64,000 nt of DNA, taken from Gordonia amarae NBRC 15530. Its GTDB lineage: Bacteria > Actinomycetota > Actinomycetes > Mycobacteriales > Mycobacteriaceae. Positions within the stretch are counted from its first letter, which is position 1, and each line of letters starts with the position of its first letter. Of this stretch, positions 26,388-40,119 are shown piece by piece. The position numbers and the translations under genes are program-made. Where the stretch lies: assembly GCF_000241345.1 (NCBI RefSeq), contig NZ_BAED01000034.1, forward strand, positions 1 to 64,000, given 5' to 3'. Below the pieces are notes generated by a model. The model made no database searches and had not been told where the DNA came from. It saw only the letters and a list, made by a program, of their open reading frames with translations.

Positions 26388-27656
26388 ATGGACTACCAGC
26401 GACGCGCACTCGATGATGAGCTGGACCTGATGCTGTCGGCGCTCCCGGCGATCGCCGTCGACGGCGCCAAGGCCGTGGGCAAGACCTCGACCACGCAGGT
26501 CCGAGCCGCGAGTGTCTTGCGACTCGATTCACGCTCGGTACGTGAAGTCGTGGCCGCAGATCCCGCGTCAATCCTGCTCCGCCCACGGCCACTGTTGATC
26601 GACGAATGGCAGAACGTGCCCGATGTCTGGGACGTCGTACGCAGAGCGGTCGATGAGGACCGCACTCCGGGCCAGTTTCTGCTGACTGGGAGTGCAACAC
26701 CCAAAGAAGGCGCGACCGCGCACTCCGGCGCTGGTCGAATCACTCGCCTGCGGATGCGTCCACTCGCGTTCAGCGAGCGGGGCAACACCACTCCATCCGT
26801 CAGCCTCGAAGGACTCCTGGCCGGGAATCTCCAGGTCGAAGGCCACACCGATATCCGGCTGCCGGACTATGTCGAGGAGATCATGGCGTCCGGCTTTCCC
26901 GGGCTGCGCGGGCTGCCGCCGAGGCTTTTGCGCGGTGAGCTCGACAGCTATCTACGCAACACCGTTGATCGAGACATCCCGGAACAAGGACTCTCCGTGC
27001 GCAAGCCGGCGGCGTTGCTCGACTGGCTGCGCGCCTATGCGGCAGCCACCTCGGGTACTGCGAGCTACACAGAAATCCTCGATGCATCCACTGCAGGCAT
27101 GTCCGAGAAACCGGCCCGAGCAACAACGGCCGCATATCGTGATGCCCTACGACAGTTGTGGCTTCTCGACCCACTACCGGCATGGGCGCCGATCGGAAAG
27201 GAATTCACCCGTCTGAGCCAAACTCCGACGCACCATCTCGCCGACCCCGCACTCGCCGCGCGGCTTCTCGGGCTCACTCAACGGTCACTGCTGGACGGAG
27301 CCGGAACACCACTGGGTCCACAACAGGGCACTGTACTGGGAAGACTGTTCGAGTCGCTGGCCACGCTCAGCGTCCGGGTTCTCGCACAACGTGCCGAAGC
27401 AGACACGGCCCACCTCCGTACACGCAATGGCGATCACGAGATCGATCTCATACTCACCGACCCCGAGGGCAAGGTGCTCGCCATCGAGGTCAAACTGAGC
27501 AACACCGTCACCGATAATGACGCCAAGCACCTCGCGTGGCTGTCGAATGCCTATGGCGACCAGATCATCGACCGAGTCATCATCAACACCGGACCGGCGG
27601 CGTACCGCCGCCCAGACGGCATCGCTGTCGTCCCTCTGGCGCTGCTCGGTCCATAA
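26388..27656 (+). CDS. AAA_14/DUF4143 ATPase with PD-(D/E)XK-like end
   Basis: 422 aa. Walker A is DGAKAVGKTST at residues 25-35 and Walker B is LLIDEWQ at 70-75, followed by LLTGSATP (sensor-like). The middle is the DUF4143 region (DSYLRNTVDRDIPEQGL). Near the end NGDHEIDLILTD plus AIEVKLS (about 346-371) has the spacing of a PD-(D/E)XK nuclease-like core. Such proteins are widespread, often strain-specific and associated with mobile or toxin-antitoxin contexts, but their role is not established. It appears leaderless, with no Shine-Dalgarno, behind a repeat array. Codon use is less GC-skewed than its neighbours, suggesting acquisition. Confidence 0.85.
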   Translation: MDYQRRALDDELDLMLSALPAIAVDGAKAVGKTSTTQVRAASVLRLDSRSVREVVAADPASILLRPRPLLIDEWQNVPDVWDVVRRAVDEDRTPGQFLLTGSATPKEGATAHSGAGRITRLRMRPLAFSERGNTTPSVSLEGLLAGNLQVEGHTDIRLPDYVEEIMASGFPGLRGLPPRLLRGELDSYLRNTVDRDIPEQGLSVRKPAALLDWLRAYAAATSGTASYTEILDASTAGMSEKPARATTAAYRDALRQLWLLDPLPAWAPIGKEFTRLSQTPTHHLADPALAARLLGLTQRSLLDGAGTPLGPQQGTVLGRLFESLATLSVRVLAQRAEADTAHLRTRNGDHEIDLILTDPEGKVLAIEVKLSNTVTDNDAKHLAWLSNAYGDQIIDRVIINTGPAAYRRPDGIAVVPLALLGP

Positions 27657-27723
27657 TTGTGCCACTCAGCAACCCTTCGGCTAAGTCGACAGTCCCTGCG
27701 GAGCTGACAGCAAGCTCAATGGC

Positions 27724-29463
27724 TCAGTAGCGATCCAGTTCGGGGCCGAGGCGGGCGGATTTGTCGTCGGTCCAGCCGGGGACCTGCAGGATCGCCTGCC
27801 AGGCGTAGGGGATCTCGGACGAGTAGTTGTGGCCATGGCCGTCGGGCACCTTGTCGGAGGAGACCATGTCGGCCGAGATCTGCAGGAAGGTGACCAGCGG
27901 GAACCACTGCATCTTCGGGTGGACGTCGGCGCCGCGCTTCTCGCGCAGCCAATCCGGTTTGCGCAGAATGGTTCCCGGATCCCACCAGACCACCGGATCG
28001 GAAGCGTGCTGCAGGAACAAGATCCGGCTCGCCGACGGCCACGGCTGTTTCTCGGCCGCGGCGATGTCGTGGCGGTTGGCGACGAACCGCACCAGGTCAC
28101 CGCCCTCGAACACCGGCAGCCGTTCGGGGGTGCCCTTGTCGCGGTCACGCAGGGTCGCCTTCCACAGCGGATTGTTCACGATCGGACCGGCGAAGAACGC
28201 GCCATCGGTGCGGGCGGCGATGTCGGGGATGGTGCCGAACGGGGCCTCCGCGCCGGAGGTGCCGAGGCTCTCACCGAACACCACCAGCTTGGGACGCCGC
28301 GCCTCCGGGATCTTCCGGACCCGCGCCGACACCGCCTCGAACAGCGCCTGACCGGCGCGCCGGCAGCGTTCGTTGTCGACGAGGAACGACAACCAGCTCG
28401 GCAGATACGAGTACTGGATGGCGACGGTCGCGGTGTCGCCGTTGTACATGTATTCCAGTGAGTCGACGGTGGACCGGTTGATCCAGCCGGTGCCGGTGGT
28501 ACCCGCGACGGCGATGATCTTGCGGGTGAAGGCCCCGGTGCGTTCCATCTCGGCGACGGCCAGCCGCGCGTTCACCCGCGGATCGGCCTCGTGACCGAGA
28601 CCCACGTATGAGCGGATGGGTTCTTTCGCGGGGGCGCCGTTGAACCGTTCGAGATCGGTCACCGTCGGTCCGGTGCCGATGAACACCCGCCCCTGCAGGC
28701 CGATCGAATCCCACGTCACCAGTGATCCCGGTCCACCCGACCGCAGTCGCGAGTTGGTCGGCTGGGATTCGGCGGTGGTCTCGTCGTTGAGGGAAGCGAA
28801 CGACGAGTTCATCGCCCGCATCGAGTATTTGGCGACCACACCGTTGAGGACCAGTACCGTGAGCACCAGGACCAGCAGCACCGAGGTGACCGCGGCGATC
28901 CGCGGCGGGGTGTACCTGTCGATCCAGCGGTACAGTGCCCGCACGGCGTCGGCCCACGCCCAGCCGAGTAGGAGGAGCAGCACGAAGACGGCGTGCGCGA
29001 CAATCGCGATCACCGGATAGGCATGCCACGACATGTGCGACATCCCCATCAGGTCCCGGATCTCGTCCTGCCAGCGGGAGAACCAGTACAGCATCACGGA
29101 GGTCCCGGCCAGCGCCACGACCACCAGCGCGATCCAGTGTGGACGCCGCGGCGACGGCCACGGCCGATCCCGGGACATCATGAACCGGATCAGCCACGAC
29201 ACGAACACCCCCAGCAGGTAGCCGGCAGCCGCCGAGATGGCGCTGATCAGTCCCTGGAACAGGGCGTCTCGCGGCAGCAGTGACGGCGTCACCGACAGCC
29301 ACAGCATCACCAGCGCCATCGACAGTCCGGCGAAGCTGTACCGCTGCCGGTACGCGTCCAGCAGCCGGCGTGGACGCGACGGCTTCGGCAGGTCCGCCCG
29401 GTCCCCGACCGGCCCGCCGGAATCGACCGCCACCGCCGCGCTGTCCTCGTTGTCGCTGCTCAC
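27724..29463 (-). CDS. Membrane alpha/beta-hydrolase (Abhydrolase_9/DUF2319 type)
   Basis: 579 aa. The N-terminal half has about five hydrophobic helices (SFAGLSMALVMLWLSVTPSL; WIALVVVALAGTSVMLYW; VIAIVAHAVFVLLLLLGW; VTSVLLVLVLTVLVLNGVV). The C-terminal half is an alpha/beta-hydrolase with the nucleophile elbow VVFGESLGT (Ser in G-E-S-L-G) and late residues SDPVVWWDP and DGHGHNY that could supply Asp and His. This architecture is the mycobacterial DUF2319 family of unknown substrate, presumably lipid-linked. GTG 29463 chosen; the frame is open to 29508. It converges on the DUF4143 gene. Confidence 0.85.
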   Translation of the reverse strand: MSSDNEDSAAVAVDSGGPVGDRADLPKPSRPRRLLDAYRQRYSFAGLSMALVMLWLSVTPSLLPRDALFQGLISAISAAAGYLLGVFVSWLIRFMMSRDRPWPSPRRPHWIALVVVALAGTSVMLYWFSRWQDEIRDLMGMSHMSWHAYPVIAIVAHAVFVLLLLLGWAWADAVRALYRWIDRYTPPRIAAVTSVLLVLVLTVLVLNGVVAKYSMRAMNSSFASLNDETTAESQPTNSRLRSGGPGSLVTWDSIGLQGRVFIGTGPTVTDLERFNGAPAKEPIRSYVGLGHEADPRVNARLAVAEMERTGAFTRKIIAVAGTTGTGWINRSTVDSLEYMYNGDTATVAIQYSYLPSWLSFLVDNERCRRAGQALFEAVSARVRKIPEARRPKLVVFGESLGTSGAEAPFGTIPDIAARTDGAFFAGPIVNNPLWKATLRDRDKGTPERLPVFEGGDLVRFVANRHDIAAAEKQPWPSASRILFLQHASDPVVWWDPGTILRKPDWLREKRGADVHPKMQWFPLVTFLQISADMVSSDKVPDGHGHNYSSEIPYAWQAILQVPGWTDDKSARLGPELDRY

Positions 29464-29535
29464 GGACTTCTGTCTACCGCACCCGGCGGTACATCCGTGC
29501 CAGCCCACGCCATGACATCGGCCACCCGGCGTCGA

Positions 29536-31341
<1,806 letters not shown>

Positions 31342-31388
31342 CCGACGACGATAGCTCACCGGCGGCTGTGCGCCTGAGCCACAGAACG

Positions 31389-32264
31389 TCACCGGGGTAC
31401 GAGTACCTCGACGACGGCAGTCTGGCCGTCGTCGCTGTGATGCACCCGACATCCGAACCCCAGATCTGCGGCGAACGCCTGCGCGGCGGGCGCCTGTCCC
31501 CGGTGGCATTCGCACAGCACCACACCGCCCGGCGCGCCCCAGCGCCGGGCTCCGGCGAGCAACCCGCGCACCGCGTCGAGCCCGTCCTGGCCGCCGTCGT
31601 GACTGTCGGCGGGTTCGTGGTCGACGGCCTCGGCGGGCAGCAGCGCCCGCGACGCGGTGGGCACGTAGGGTGCGACCGCGGCGAGCACGTCCACCGATCC
31701 CAGCACCCCCGCGTCATCGAGCACCGTGCTGAGACCGTCGGGCACCACGGCGCGCATCACCAACGCATCAGCCGGCAGGTTGATACGCGCATGCGTCAAC
31801 GCCTCAGCGCGATGGTCGACGGCGACCAGCCGCGCCGCCGACGTGCCGAGTCGGGCCGCCACCACGGCCGCGATGGGCGCGACCCCGCAAAACGCCTCGA
31901 CGAGAACGGCCCGCGGTGCGCGGGTCTCCACGGCCTCCACGGCCAGACCGGCCAGGAACGCCGACCGCCGGCGCGGGATGAACACCCCCGGCCCCACCGA
32001 CAACCGCAGCCCGGCGAATTCCACACCGCCGACGATGTGTTCGGGCGGTTCGCCCCGTTCGCGGCGGCGGACCAGCGAGTCGAGCAATTCCGGGTCGAGC
32101 ACCCCGTCGCGGGTTGCGGCCTCGGTGAGTATGCGGGCCTCGTCGTCGGCGAACACACAGCCCGCCGCGCGCAGCCGCCCGGCCAGATCCGCGACACCGT
32201 CGGGTGCCCGCCGCTCAGCCGTGATCGACCACCTTGGCGCCGGGCACCGGGCCGCCGGCCACAC
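31389..32264 (-). CDS. PrmC-like putative N5-glutamine methyltransferase lacking NPPY
   Basis: About 291 aa if started at GTG 32264, inside the end of ispE; a short start at GTG 32156 would cut the helical N-terminus that begins [23 protein letters not shown] and [20 protein letters not shown] (part of the SAM-binding loop) match the PrmC/HemK family, and [19 protein letters not shown] matches its tail. The catalytic NPPY tetrapeptide is replaced by VAPY in [11 protein letters not shown], so the Asn that holds the glutamine amide is missing. It may be catalytically altered or have another substrate. Likely translated with ispE. Confidence 0.75.
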   Translation of the reverse strand: MWPAARCPAPRWSITAERRAPDGVADLAGRLRAAGCVFADDEARILTEAATRDGVLDPELLDSLVRRRERGEPPEHIVGGVEFAGLRLSVGPGVFIPRRRSAFLAGLAVEAVETRAPRAVLVEAFCGVAPIAAVVAARLGTSAARLVAVDHRAEALTHARINLPADALVMRAVVPDGLSTVLDDAGVLGSVDVLAAVAPYVPTASRALLPAEAVDHEPADSHDGGQDGLDAVRGLLAGARRWGAPGGVVLCECHRGQAPAAQAFAADLGFGCRVHHSDDGQTAVVEVLVPR

Positions 32265-33156
32265 GCACACCGCGCGCCACCCCGGCACCGGCGAGTTCGG
32301 CCGCCACCGCCACCGCCGAGTCCTGGTCGGCGCACAGGAAGGCGCACGTCGGTCCGGATCCGGACACGATGCCGCCGAGCGCACCTGCCTCGGTGCCGGC
32401 GCGCAGGGTCCGGCGCAATGCCGGCTTGAGGCCGAGCGCGGCCGGCTGCAGGTCGTTGTACAGCAGCGGCGCGACCGCGTGCGGGTCGCCCGAGGCCAGC
32501 GCGGCGAGCAGGTCGTCGGGCCGGGCCGGCTCACCGGGTCCGGCCTCCGGCCGCCCGTCGCGCAGCCGGTCTAGTTCGGCGAACACCTTCGGCGTGGACA
32601 GGCCGCCGTCGGCGAGTGCGAGCACCCAGTGGAACTCGCCGCGCGAGAGCACCGGCACCAGTTGTTCGCCGCGGCCGGTGCCCAGGGCCGTGCCGCCGTA
32701 GAGGATGAACGGCACATCGGAGCCGAGGTCGGCGGCCAGCGCCGACAGTGCGGCGCGGTCGATGTCGAGTTTCCAGAGTTCGGCGACGGCGACGAGGGTG
32801 CCCGCCGCGTCGGCGCTGCCGCCGGCCATGCCGCCGGCCACCGGGATCGCCTTGTCGATGTCGATGTCGAGCCCGGAGCCGTGGTTGGCCCAGGCCGCGA
32901 GCGCCACCGCCGCGCGGTAGGCGAGGTTGGTCTGGTCGTCGGCGACGAACGCCGCGCCCTCGCCGCGGGTCCGCACCGTCAGTTCGGGGGCGGCGCGGAC
33001 GGTGATGTCGTCATGCAGCGACAGCGCCTGGAAGACGGTGACGAGGTCGTGGTAGCCGTCGGGGCGGCGCGGTCCCACCCCCAGGTGCAGATTGACCTTG
33101 GCCGGCGCGCGCACGGTGACCGACGGGGAGACCACGGACAATGACGCACCTGACAC
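32215..33156 (-). CDS. ispE: 4-diphosphocytidyl-2-C-methyl-D-erythritol kinase
   Basis: 313 aa GHMP kinase of the MEP isoprenoid pathway. [20 protein letters not shown] at the start holds the conserved Lys, [17 protein letters not shown] near residue 110 is the ATP loop, and [14 protein letters not shown] near 265 is the third GHMP motif. GTG 33156 chosen. It follows rsmA by 10 bases on the same strand, as in the mycobacterial rpfB-ksgA-ispE operon. Its last 50 bases overlap the proposed start of the methyltransferase gene. Confidence 0.94.
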   Translation of the reverse strand: MSGASLSVVSPSVTVRAPAKVNLHLGVGPRRPDGYHDLVTVFQALSLHDDITVRAAPELTVRTRGEGAAFVADDQTNLAYRAAVALAAWANHGSGLDIDIDKAIPVAGGMAGGSADAAGTLVAVAELWKLDIDRAALSALAADLGSDVPFILYGGTALGTGRGEQLVPVLSRGEFHWVLALADGGLSTPKVFAELDRLRDGRPEAGPGEPARPDDLLAALASGDPHAVAPLLYNDLQPAALGLKPALRRTLRAGTEAGALGGIVSGSGPTCAFLCADQDSAVAVAAELAGAGVARGVRVAGGPVPGAKVVDHG

Positions 33157-33166
33157 GAGCTAGAGC

Positions 33167-36211
<3,045 letters not shown>

Positions 36212-36232
36212 AACATTGACACAGCGTATGAT

Positions 36233-37063
36233 TCAGAGCGCGACCGTACCCTCGATGACGGTGACGCAGTCGCCGCCGACCCAGATGTCAGTGCCGTCGT
36301 CGGTGATGTAGACCCGCCCGGCACGCCCGATCGCCGCACCCTGGGCGGCCACATACTCCGGTGGCACCCGGCCGGCGGCCCGCATCCACATGGCGACGCC
36401 GGCGTTGAGGCTGCCGGTGACCGGGTCCTCGGGCACGCCGACGCCGGGCGCGAACGCCCGCACCTCGTACGAGATCGGGCTGCCCGACGGGTATGGACCC
36501 ACCACGCCGACCTTGTGGGTCCCGAGCGCGGCCATGTCCGGTTGCAGGCTCAGGACCCGCTCGCCGGAATCGAGGACCAGCAGCATCCAGTCGGGTCCGT
36601 TCACCACCCATTCGGCTGCGCTGATCTCCGTACTGTCCAGGCCCAGCGCGGCGGCGACCTCGGCGACCACGGCCTGGTCGACGGATCCGGTGCGGATCAG
36701 CGGCGGTGCGGCGAACGCGAGCCGTTCACCGTCGCGGCGGATGGGCACGAGCCCGACGCCGCATTCCTGCACGATCCGTTCGGCTTTCGGCACCCCACCG
36801 GTCGCGAGCCAGGCGTGCGCCGAGCCGAGCGTCGGATGGCCGGCGAAAGGCAGTTCCCCGCCAGGGGTGAAGATCCGCACCCGGTAGTCGGCGTCGGGAT
36901 GCGCAGGTGGCAGCAGGAACGTGGTCTCCGAGAGGTTGGTCCACCGTGCGAACGCGGCCAGTTGCCCGTCGTCGAGGCCGTCGGCATCGACTACCACGGC
37001 GAGCGGGTTGCCGCGGGTCGGTTGCGGTGAGAACACATCGAGTTGAGCGAATCGTCGGGTCAC
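36233..37063 (-). CDS. PhzF-family isomerase
   Basis: 276 aa from GTG 37063. DVFSPQPTRGNPLAVVVDAD, LSETTFLLPP (with the catalytic-type Glu) and IFTPGGELPFAGHPTLGSAH are the PhzF signatures; GVPEDPVTGSLNAG near residue 210 marks the second half of the two-fold fold. PhzF itself isomerises a phenazine precursor, but most family members are metabolite isomerases or epimerases of unknown substrate and no phenazine genes are here. It has 21 bases to tatD on the same strand. Confidence 0.9.
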   Translation of the reverse strand: MTRRFAQLDVFSPQPTRGNPLAVVVDADGLDDGQLAAFARWTNLSETTFLLPPAHPDADYRVRIFTPGGELPFAGHPTLGSAHAWLATGGVPKAERIVQECGVGLVPIRRDGERLAFAAPPLIRTGSVDQAVVAEVAAALGLDSTEISAAEWVVNGPDWMLLVLDSGERVLSLQPDMAALGTHKVGVVGPYPSGSPISYEVRAFAPGVGVPEDPVTGSLNAGVAMWMRAAGRVPPEYVAAQGAAIGRAGRVYITDDGTDIWVGGDCVTVIEGTVAL

Positions 37064-37110
37064 CGCCCCATCCTGCCGGGGCCCGCCGGCGGCGGTCCAG
37101 AGGTTTTCGG

Positions 37111-38379
37111 TCAGCGCACGCTGCGGACGAGGAGCACGCTCAGGCCGCCGAGGATCCCGAGAACCGCCGAGGCGACGAACAGGCCCGTGAAACCGCCGGT
37201 GGCCTCGACGACCAGGGCCCCGACCAGCGGGCCGAGGGCCTGCGGCACGGCCATCGCGATGTTCATGATCCCGAGGTCCTGGCCGTTGTGGTCGGGGTCG
37301 GGCAGCACCTGCGTCGCCAGCGCCTGATCGACGCCGAGGAAGGCGCCGAAACCGGCACCGAGGAAGGCCGCGGCCACCATCGTCATCGTCAGATCCGCCT
37401 GTGCGGCAATGCAGAGCGCCGCGATGCCCTGGGCGAGCCCGGCGGCCAGGACGAACGGCTTGCGCCGCGCGATGCGGTCGCTGACCGCGCCGCTGATGAA
37501 CGCGCTCGCGATGACGAACAGCATGTAGACGGCGCTCACCAGCAGCAGATCGTTGTCCGGGTCGTCGACGCCGAGGCCGAAGGTCAGGAAGAACCACAGC
37601 AGCGAGGTGCCCAGGGCATTGCCCAGGTTCACCAGGATCCGCCCCAGCAGCGTCCAGCCGAAGTCGGGATACTTCGACGGCGAGATCCACAGTTCGGACA
37701 CGATATTGGCCACGGTCAGCTTCCCGAGCCCGGCGTCGGCCGGCAGCGGATCGTCCAGGCGCAGCACGAACGGCAACACGCAGACGACGAGCGCGCCCGC
37801 GTACACCAGGTACGCGGGCAGATACCCGAGCTCGAACGACGACACGATCGCCATCCCGACGATCACGCCGAGCGCCTGCGGCGCCGACACGAAACTGGAC
37901 ACGACGCCGCGCTGGAACACCGGGACCTGATCACTGATCAGTGCCGTCAACGCCGCCGAGGTGGTGGCGAAACCGGTGATCGCCGCCGACCACAGCACCG
38001 TGATCGCCACGATGTCGCTGACCAGTCCCAGACTGATCAGCGACACCACAAACAGCACCATGCCGCCGACGATCCAGGGTTTACGTCGGCCGTACCGGCT
38101 GCGGGTGCGGTCCGACAGCGACCCGGTCAGCGGAAACGCCACCAGCGCGAAGATCGCCGAGATCCCGGACACCACACCGAATGTCAGCACGCTGCGGTGC
38201 CAGTTGCCGGCGGTGACGTCGTCGCCGATGTCGAGCCAGTCGTTGACCTGTTCGGGCAGCGTCAACTGGAACGGGGCCAACTGCGCCAGCCACACCCCCA
38301 TCCAGGCGAGCCCGAAAAGTCCGATCCACCTTCGGGATACGCGCTGCCACACCGGCGCCGCGGCCGGACGGGAATTCAT
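37111..38379 (-). CDS. MFS transporter
   Basis: 422 aa, about 12 hydrophobic helices. The loop after helix 2 carries GSLSDRTRSRYGRRKPWIV, the major-facilitator signature, with an equivalent GAVSDRIARRKPFVL in the second half. The 'RSRYGRRKPW' form recalls the GPH (glycoside-pentoside-hexuronide) and SLC45-like branch, so a sugar is possible but unproven. ATG 38379 is immediately before an inverted-repeat element (38415-38514). It lies 47 bases upstream of the PhzF gene, same strand. Confidence 0.85.
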   Translation of the reverse strand: MNSRPAAAPVWQRVSRRWIGLFGLAWMGVWLAQLAPFQLTLPEQVNDWLDIGDDVTAGNWHRSVLTFGVVSGISAIFALVAFPLTGSLSDRTRSRYGRRKPWIVGGMVLFVVSLISLGLVSDIVAITVLWSAAITGFATTSAALTALISDQVPVFQRGVVSSFVSAPQALGVIVGMAIVSSFELGYLPAYLVYAGALVVCVLPFVLRLDDPLPADAGLGKLTVANIVSELWISPSKYPDFGWTLLGRILVNLGNALGTSLLWFFLTFGLGVDDPDNDLLLVSAVYMLFVIASAFISGAVSDRIARRKPFVLAAGLAQGIAALCIAAQADLTMTMVAAAFLGAGFGAFLGVDQALATQVLPDPDHNGQDLGIMNIAMAVPQALGPLVGALVVEATGGFTGLFVASAVLGILGGLSVLLVRSVR

Positions 38380-38414
38380 CGGGTCAACCTATCCCACCCG
38401 GCACCCACTTCGTC

Positions 38415-38514
38415 GGTTGAGGTGCGAGCTTGCGAGCCTCGACACCTCGCAAGACAACACTGCCCGCTCACCAGGTTTCGAGGCTCGGTCGCTGGGCGAC
38501 CTCACACCTCAACC
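38415..38514. repeat. REP-like inverted repeat element
   Basis: Outer arm GGTTGAGGTG (38415-38424) pairs with CACCTCAACC (38505-38514); further in, CGAGCCTCGA matches TTTCGAGGCTCG inverted, around a central spacer of about 25 bases. The arms are about 33 and 42 nt and imperfect. The motif GGTTGAGGTG...GAGCCTCGA recurs, from memory, in many Gordonia and Rhodococcus intergenic regions. It lies between the MFS start and the end of the SRPBCC gene. Confidence 0.65.
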
Positions 38515-38542
38515 AGCGAGGAGGTCGGCTTTGTCTCATGGA

Positions 38543-39181
38543 TCAGCGCACAGAGCGGAAGGGTTTGAGGCGCAGGATATGGCGGAGCACGAAACCGAGG
38601 ATCGGCCGCACGAAGGGCACCGCCCAGCGCCACGGCAGCCAGCCCACCCAGCGGGGCGAGCCGGCGATCGCCCAGGTGACCACGAGGGTGCCGCGGGGAC
38701 CGTCGGTGATGGTCCAGCGTTCAGCGAAGCTGTGGATGGCCAACGGGAACGAGACCGCGGTGCCGGTGAGGGTCAGTTCGGCCTCGTCCTCGACGTGCGT
38801 GACGCGCTCGGAGACCGACATCAGCGTTCCCGACATCGTGCGCGCCGCACCCACCGGAACCACCGGGGTCGCCCCGGGGATCACGTCGTCGCCGGACCAC
38901 ACCGGTCCGGACAGCAGCGGCAGGCTCGACATGTACTCGACGTTGACGACCCGGTCCCAGACCTCCCGGCGCGAGAGCGGCGTGCGTTCGGTGAGCACGA
39001 TCGCGAAGGCCGCGCCACGCTCGATGTAGCGGTCTATCTCCTCGGCCGGAACCTCCTTGCGTACCGCCGACCTGCCGGGATTGCTCGCGGTGCCCCACAG
39101 CACCACCAATCCGACAATTCCGACGACTCCGAGGGCCGCCAGCACCCCGATAACCAGCCACACAATCTGCGACGTACTCAT
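38543..39181 (-). CDS. SRPBCC-family membrane-anchored protein
   Basis: 212 aa from ATG 39181. One N-terminal helix (IVWLVIGVLAALGVVGIVGL) is followed by a soluble domain with TPLSRREVWDRVVNVEYMSS, HVEDEAELTLTGTAV and RWTITDGPRGTLVVTWAIAG, a pattern like the START/SRPBCC polyketide-cyclase fold that binds hydrophobic ligands. The C-terminal WVGWLPWRWAVPFVRPILG is amphipathic. Divergent from the mce operon, with 128 bases between starts that contain a palindromic operator; it may therefore be co-regulated and handle the same lipid. Confidence 0.75.
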   Translation of the reverse strand: MSTSQIVWLVIGVLAALGVVGIVGLVVLWGTASNPGRSAVRKEVPAEEIDRYIERGAAFAIVLTERTPLSRREVWDRVVNVEYMSSLPLLSGPVWSGDDVIPGATPVVPVGAARTMSGTLMSVSERVTHVEDEAELTLTGTAVSFPLAIHSFAERWTITDGPRGTLVVTWAIAGSPRWVGWLPWRWAVPFVRPILGFVLRHILRLKPFRSVR

Positions 39182-39237
39182 CTGCACCCTTCTGACCTGG
39201 CCATACCCCGAAGTCCACACTCCAGGGGATGTGAAGC

Positions 39238-39268
39238 TTTACATTTCATATATGAAACATGCTAGCGT
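39238..39268 (+). promoter_or_regulatory. Probable mce operon promoter with central palindromic operator
   Basis: TTTACA (39238-39243) and TAGCGT (39263-39268) are possible -35 and -10 boxes, spaced 19 bp apart. The perfect 14-bp palindrome TTTCATATATGAAA (39244-39257) fills the spacer, the classic site of a repressor. The first mce gene starts 52 bases past the palindrome. Confidence 0.5.
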
Positions 39269-39309
39269 GCTCGCTGAGAGCCAGGCCACATAACCGAAGG
39301 GGGTTGTCG

Positions 39310-40119
39310 GTGGCATTCGACCTACCGGCGTCAAAGGGTCCCATCAGGGACCTCGCCACCGAAGCCGGGCACACGCTCGGCTTCGCACTCCAGGCGATCG
39401 GGGCAACCGTCGTCGCAACTCTGCGGGGGCGATTGTCGCTCGGCGAGACACTGGGTCAGGTCGTGTTCATCGGCCGCGTCAGCACCGGCCCCGCGCTGCT
39501 GCTGATGATCCCCGTCGGTGTGTTCATCGCGGTGTCGGTGGGCGAGCTGGCCGGCCGGATCGGCGCCGGCGGCTACTCCGGCGCCGTCGTCGCCTTCATC
39601 ATCGTCGGCCAGGCCTCGGCTCTGGTCAGCGCGCTGATGATGGCGGGTGTGGCCGGGTCGGCGATCTGCACCGACCTGGGTTCCCGCAAGATCCGCGAGG
39701 AGGTCGACGCCATCGAGGTGATGGGCCTGAACGTGATCGAACGACTCGTCGCGCCCCGCGTGGCCGCCGGGATCATCGTCTCGATCATGTTGTGCTCGTT
39801 GATCACCGTCGTCGGCGTAGGTGCGTGCTACGCGTATCACATTTACGTGCAACACCTTCCGGCCGGCGCATTCATGGCCACGTTCAGCCAGTACGGACGG
39901 ATGTCGGACTTCATCATGGCGCTGGTCAAGGCCGCGGTGTTCGCACTCATCTCGACGATCGTGGCCTGTTTCAAAGGACTTCATGCCCGCGGCGGCCCAC
40001 GAGGGGTGGCCGACGCGGTGAATGAAGCGGTGGTGATCGCCTTCGCCCTGGTGTTCGTGTTCAATACCGTGCTCTCGCAGCTGTATACGGTGATCGTGCC
40101 CGCGGTGGGGGCCTACTGA
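39310..40119 (+). CDS. MlaE/YrbE-family permease A of the mce operon
   Basis: 269 aa from GTG 39310, which has GAAGGGGG six bases upstream. YrbE/MlaE permease with about six helices and the conserved loop EEVDAIEVMGLNVIERLVAPR (residues about 133-152), the cytosolic coupling region for the ATPase; GTDLGSRKIREE precedes it. Together with the next gene it forms the membrane pore of the Mce lipid importer. Its stop overlaps the next ATG (TGATG at 40117-40121). No cognate MceG-type ATPase is in the window; in mycobacteria it is encoded apart. Confidence 0.93.
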   Translation: MAFDLPASKGPIRDLATEAGHTLGFALQAIGATVVATLRGRLSLGETLGQVVFIGRVSTGPALLLMIPVGVFIAVSVGELAGRIGAGGYSGAVVAFIIVGQASALVSALMMAGVAGSAICTDLGSRKIREEVDAIEVMGLNVIERLVAPRVAAGIIVSIMLCSLITVVGVGACYAYHIYVQHLPAGAFMATFSQYGRMSDFIMALVKAAVFALISTIVACFKGLHARGGPRGVADAVNEAVVIAFALVFVFNTVLSQLYTVIVPAVGAY

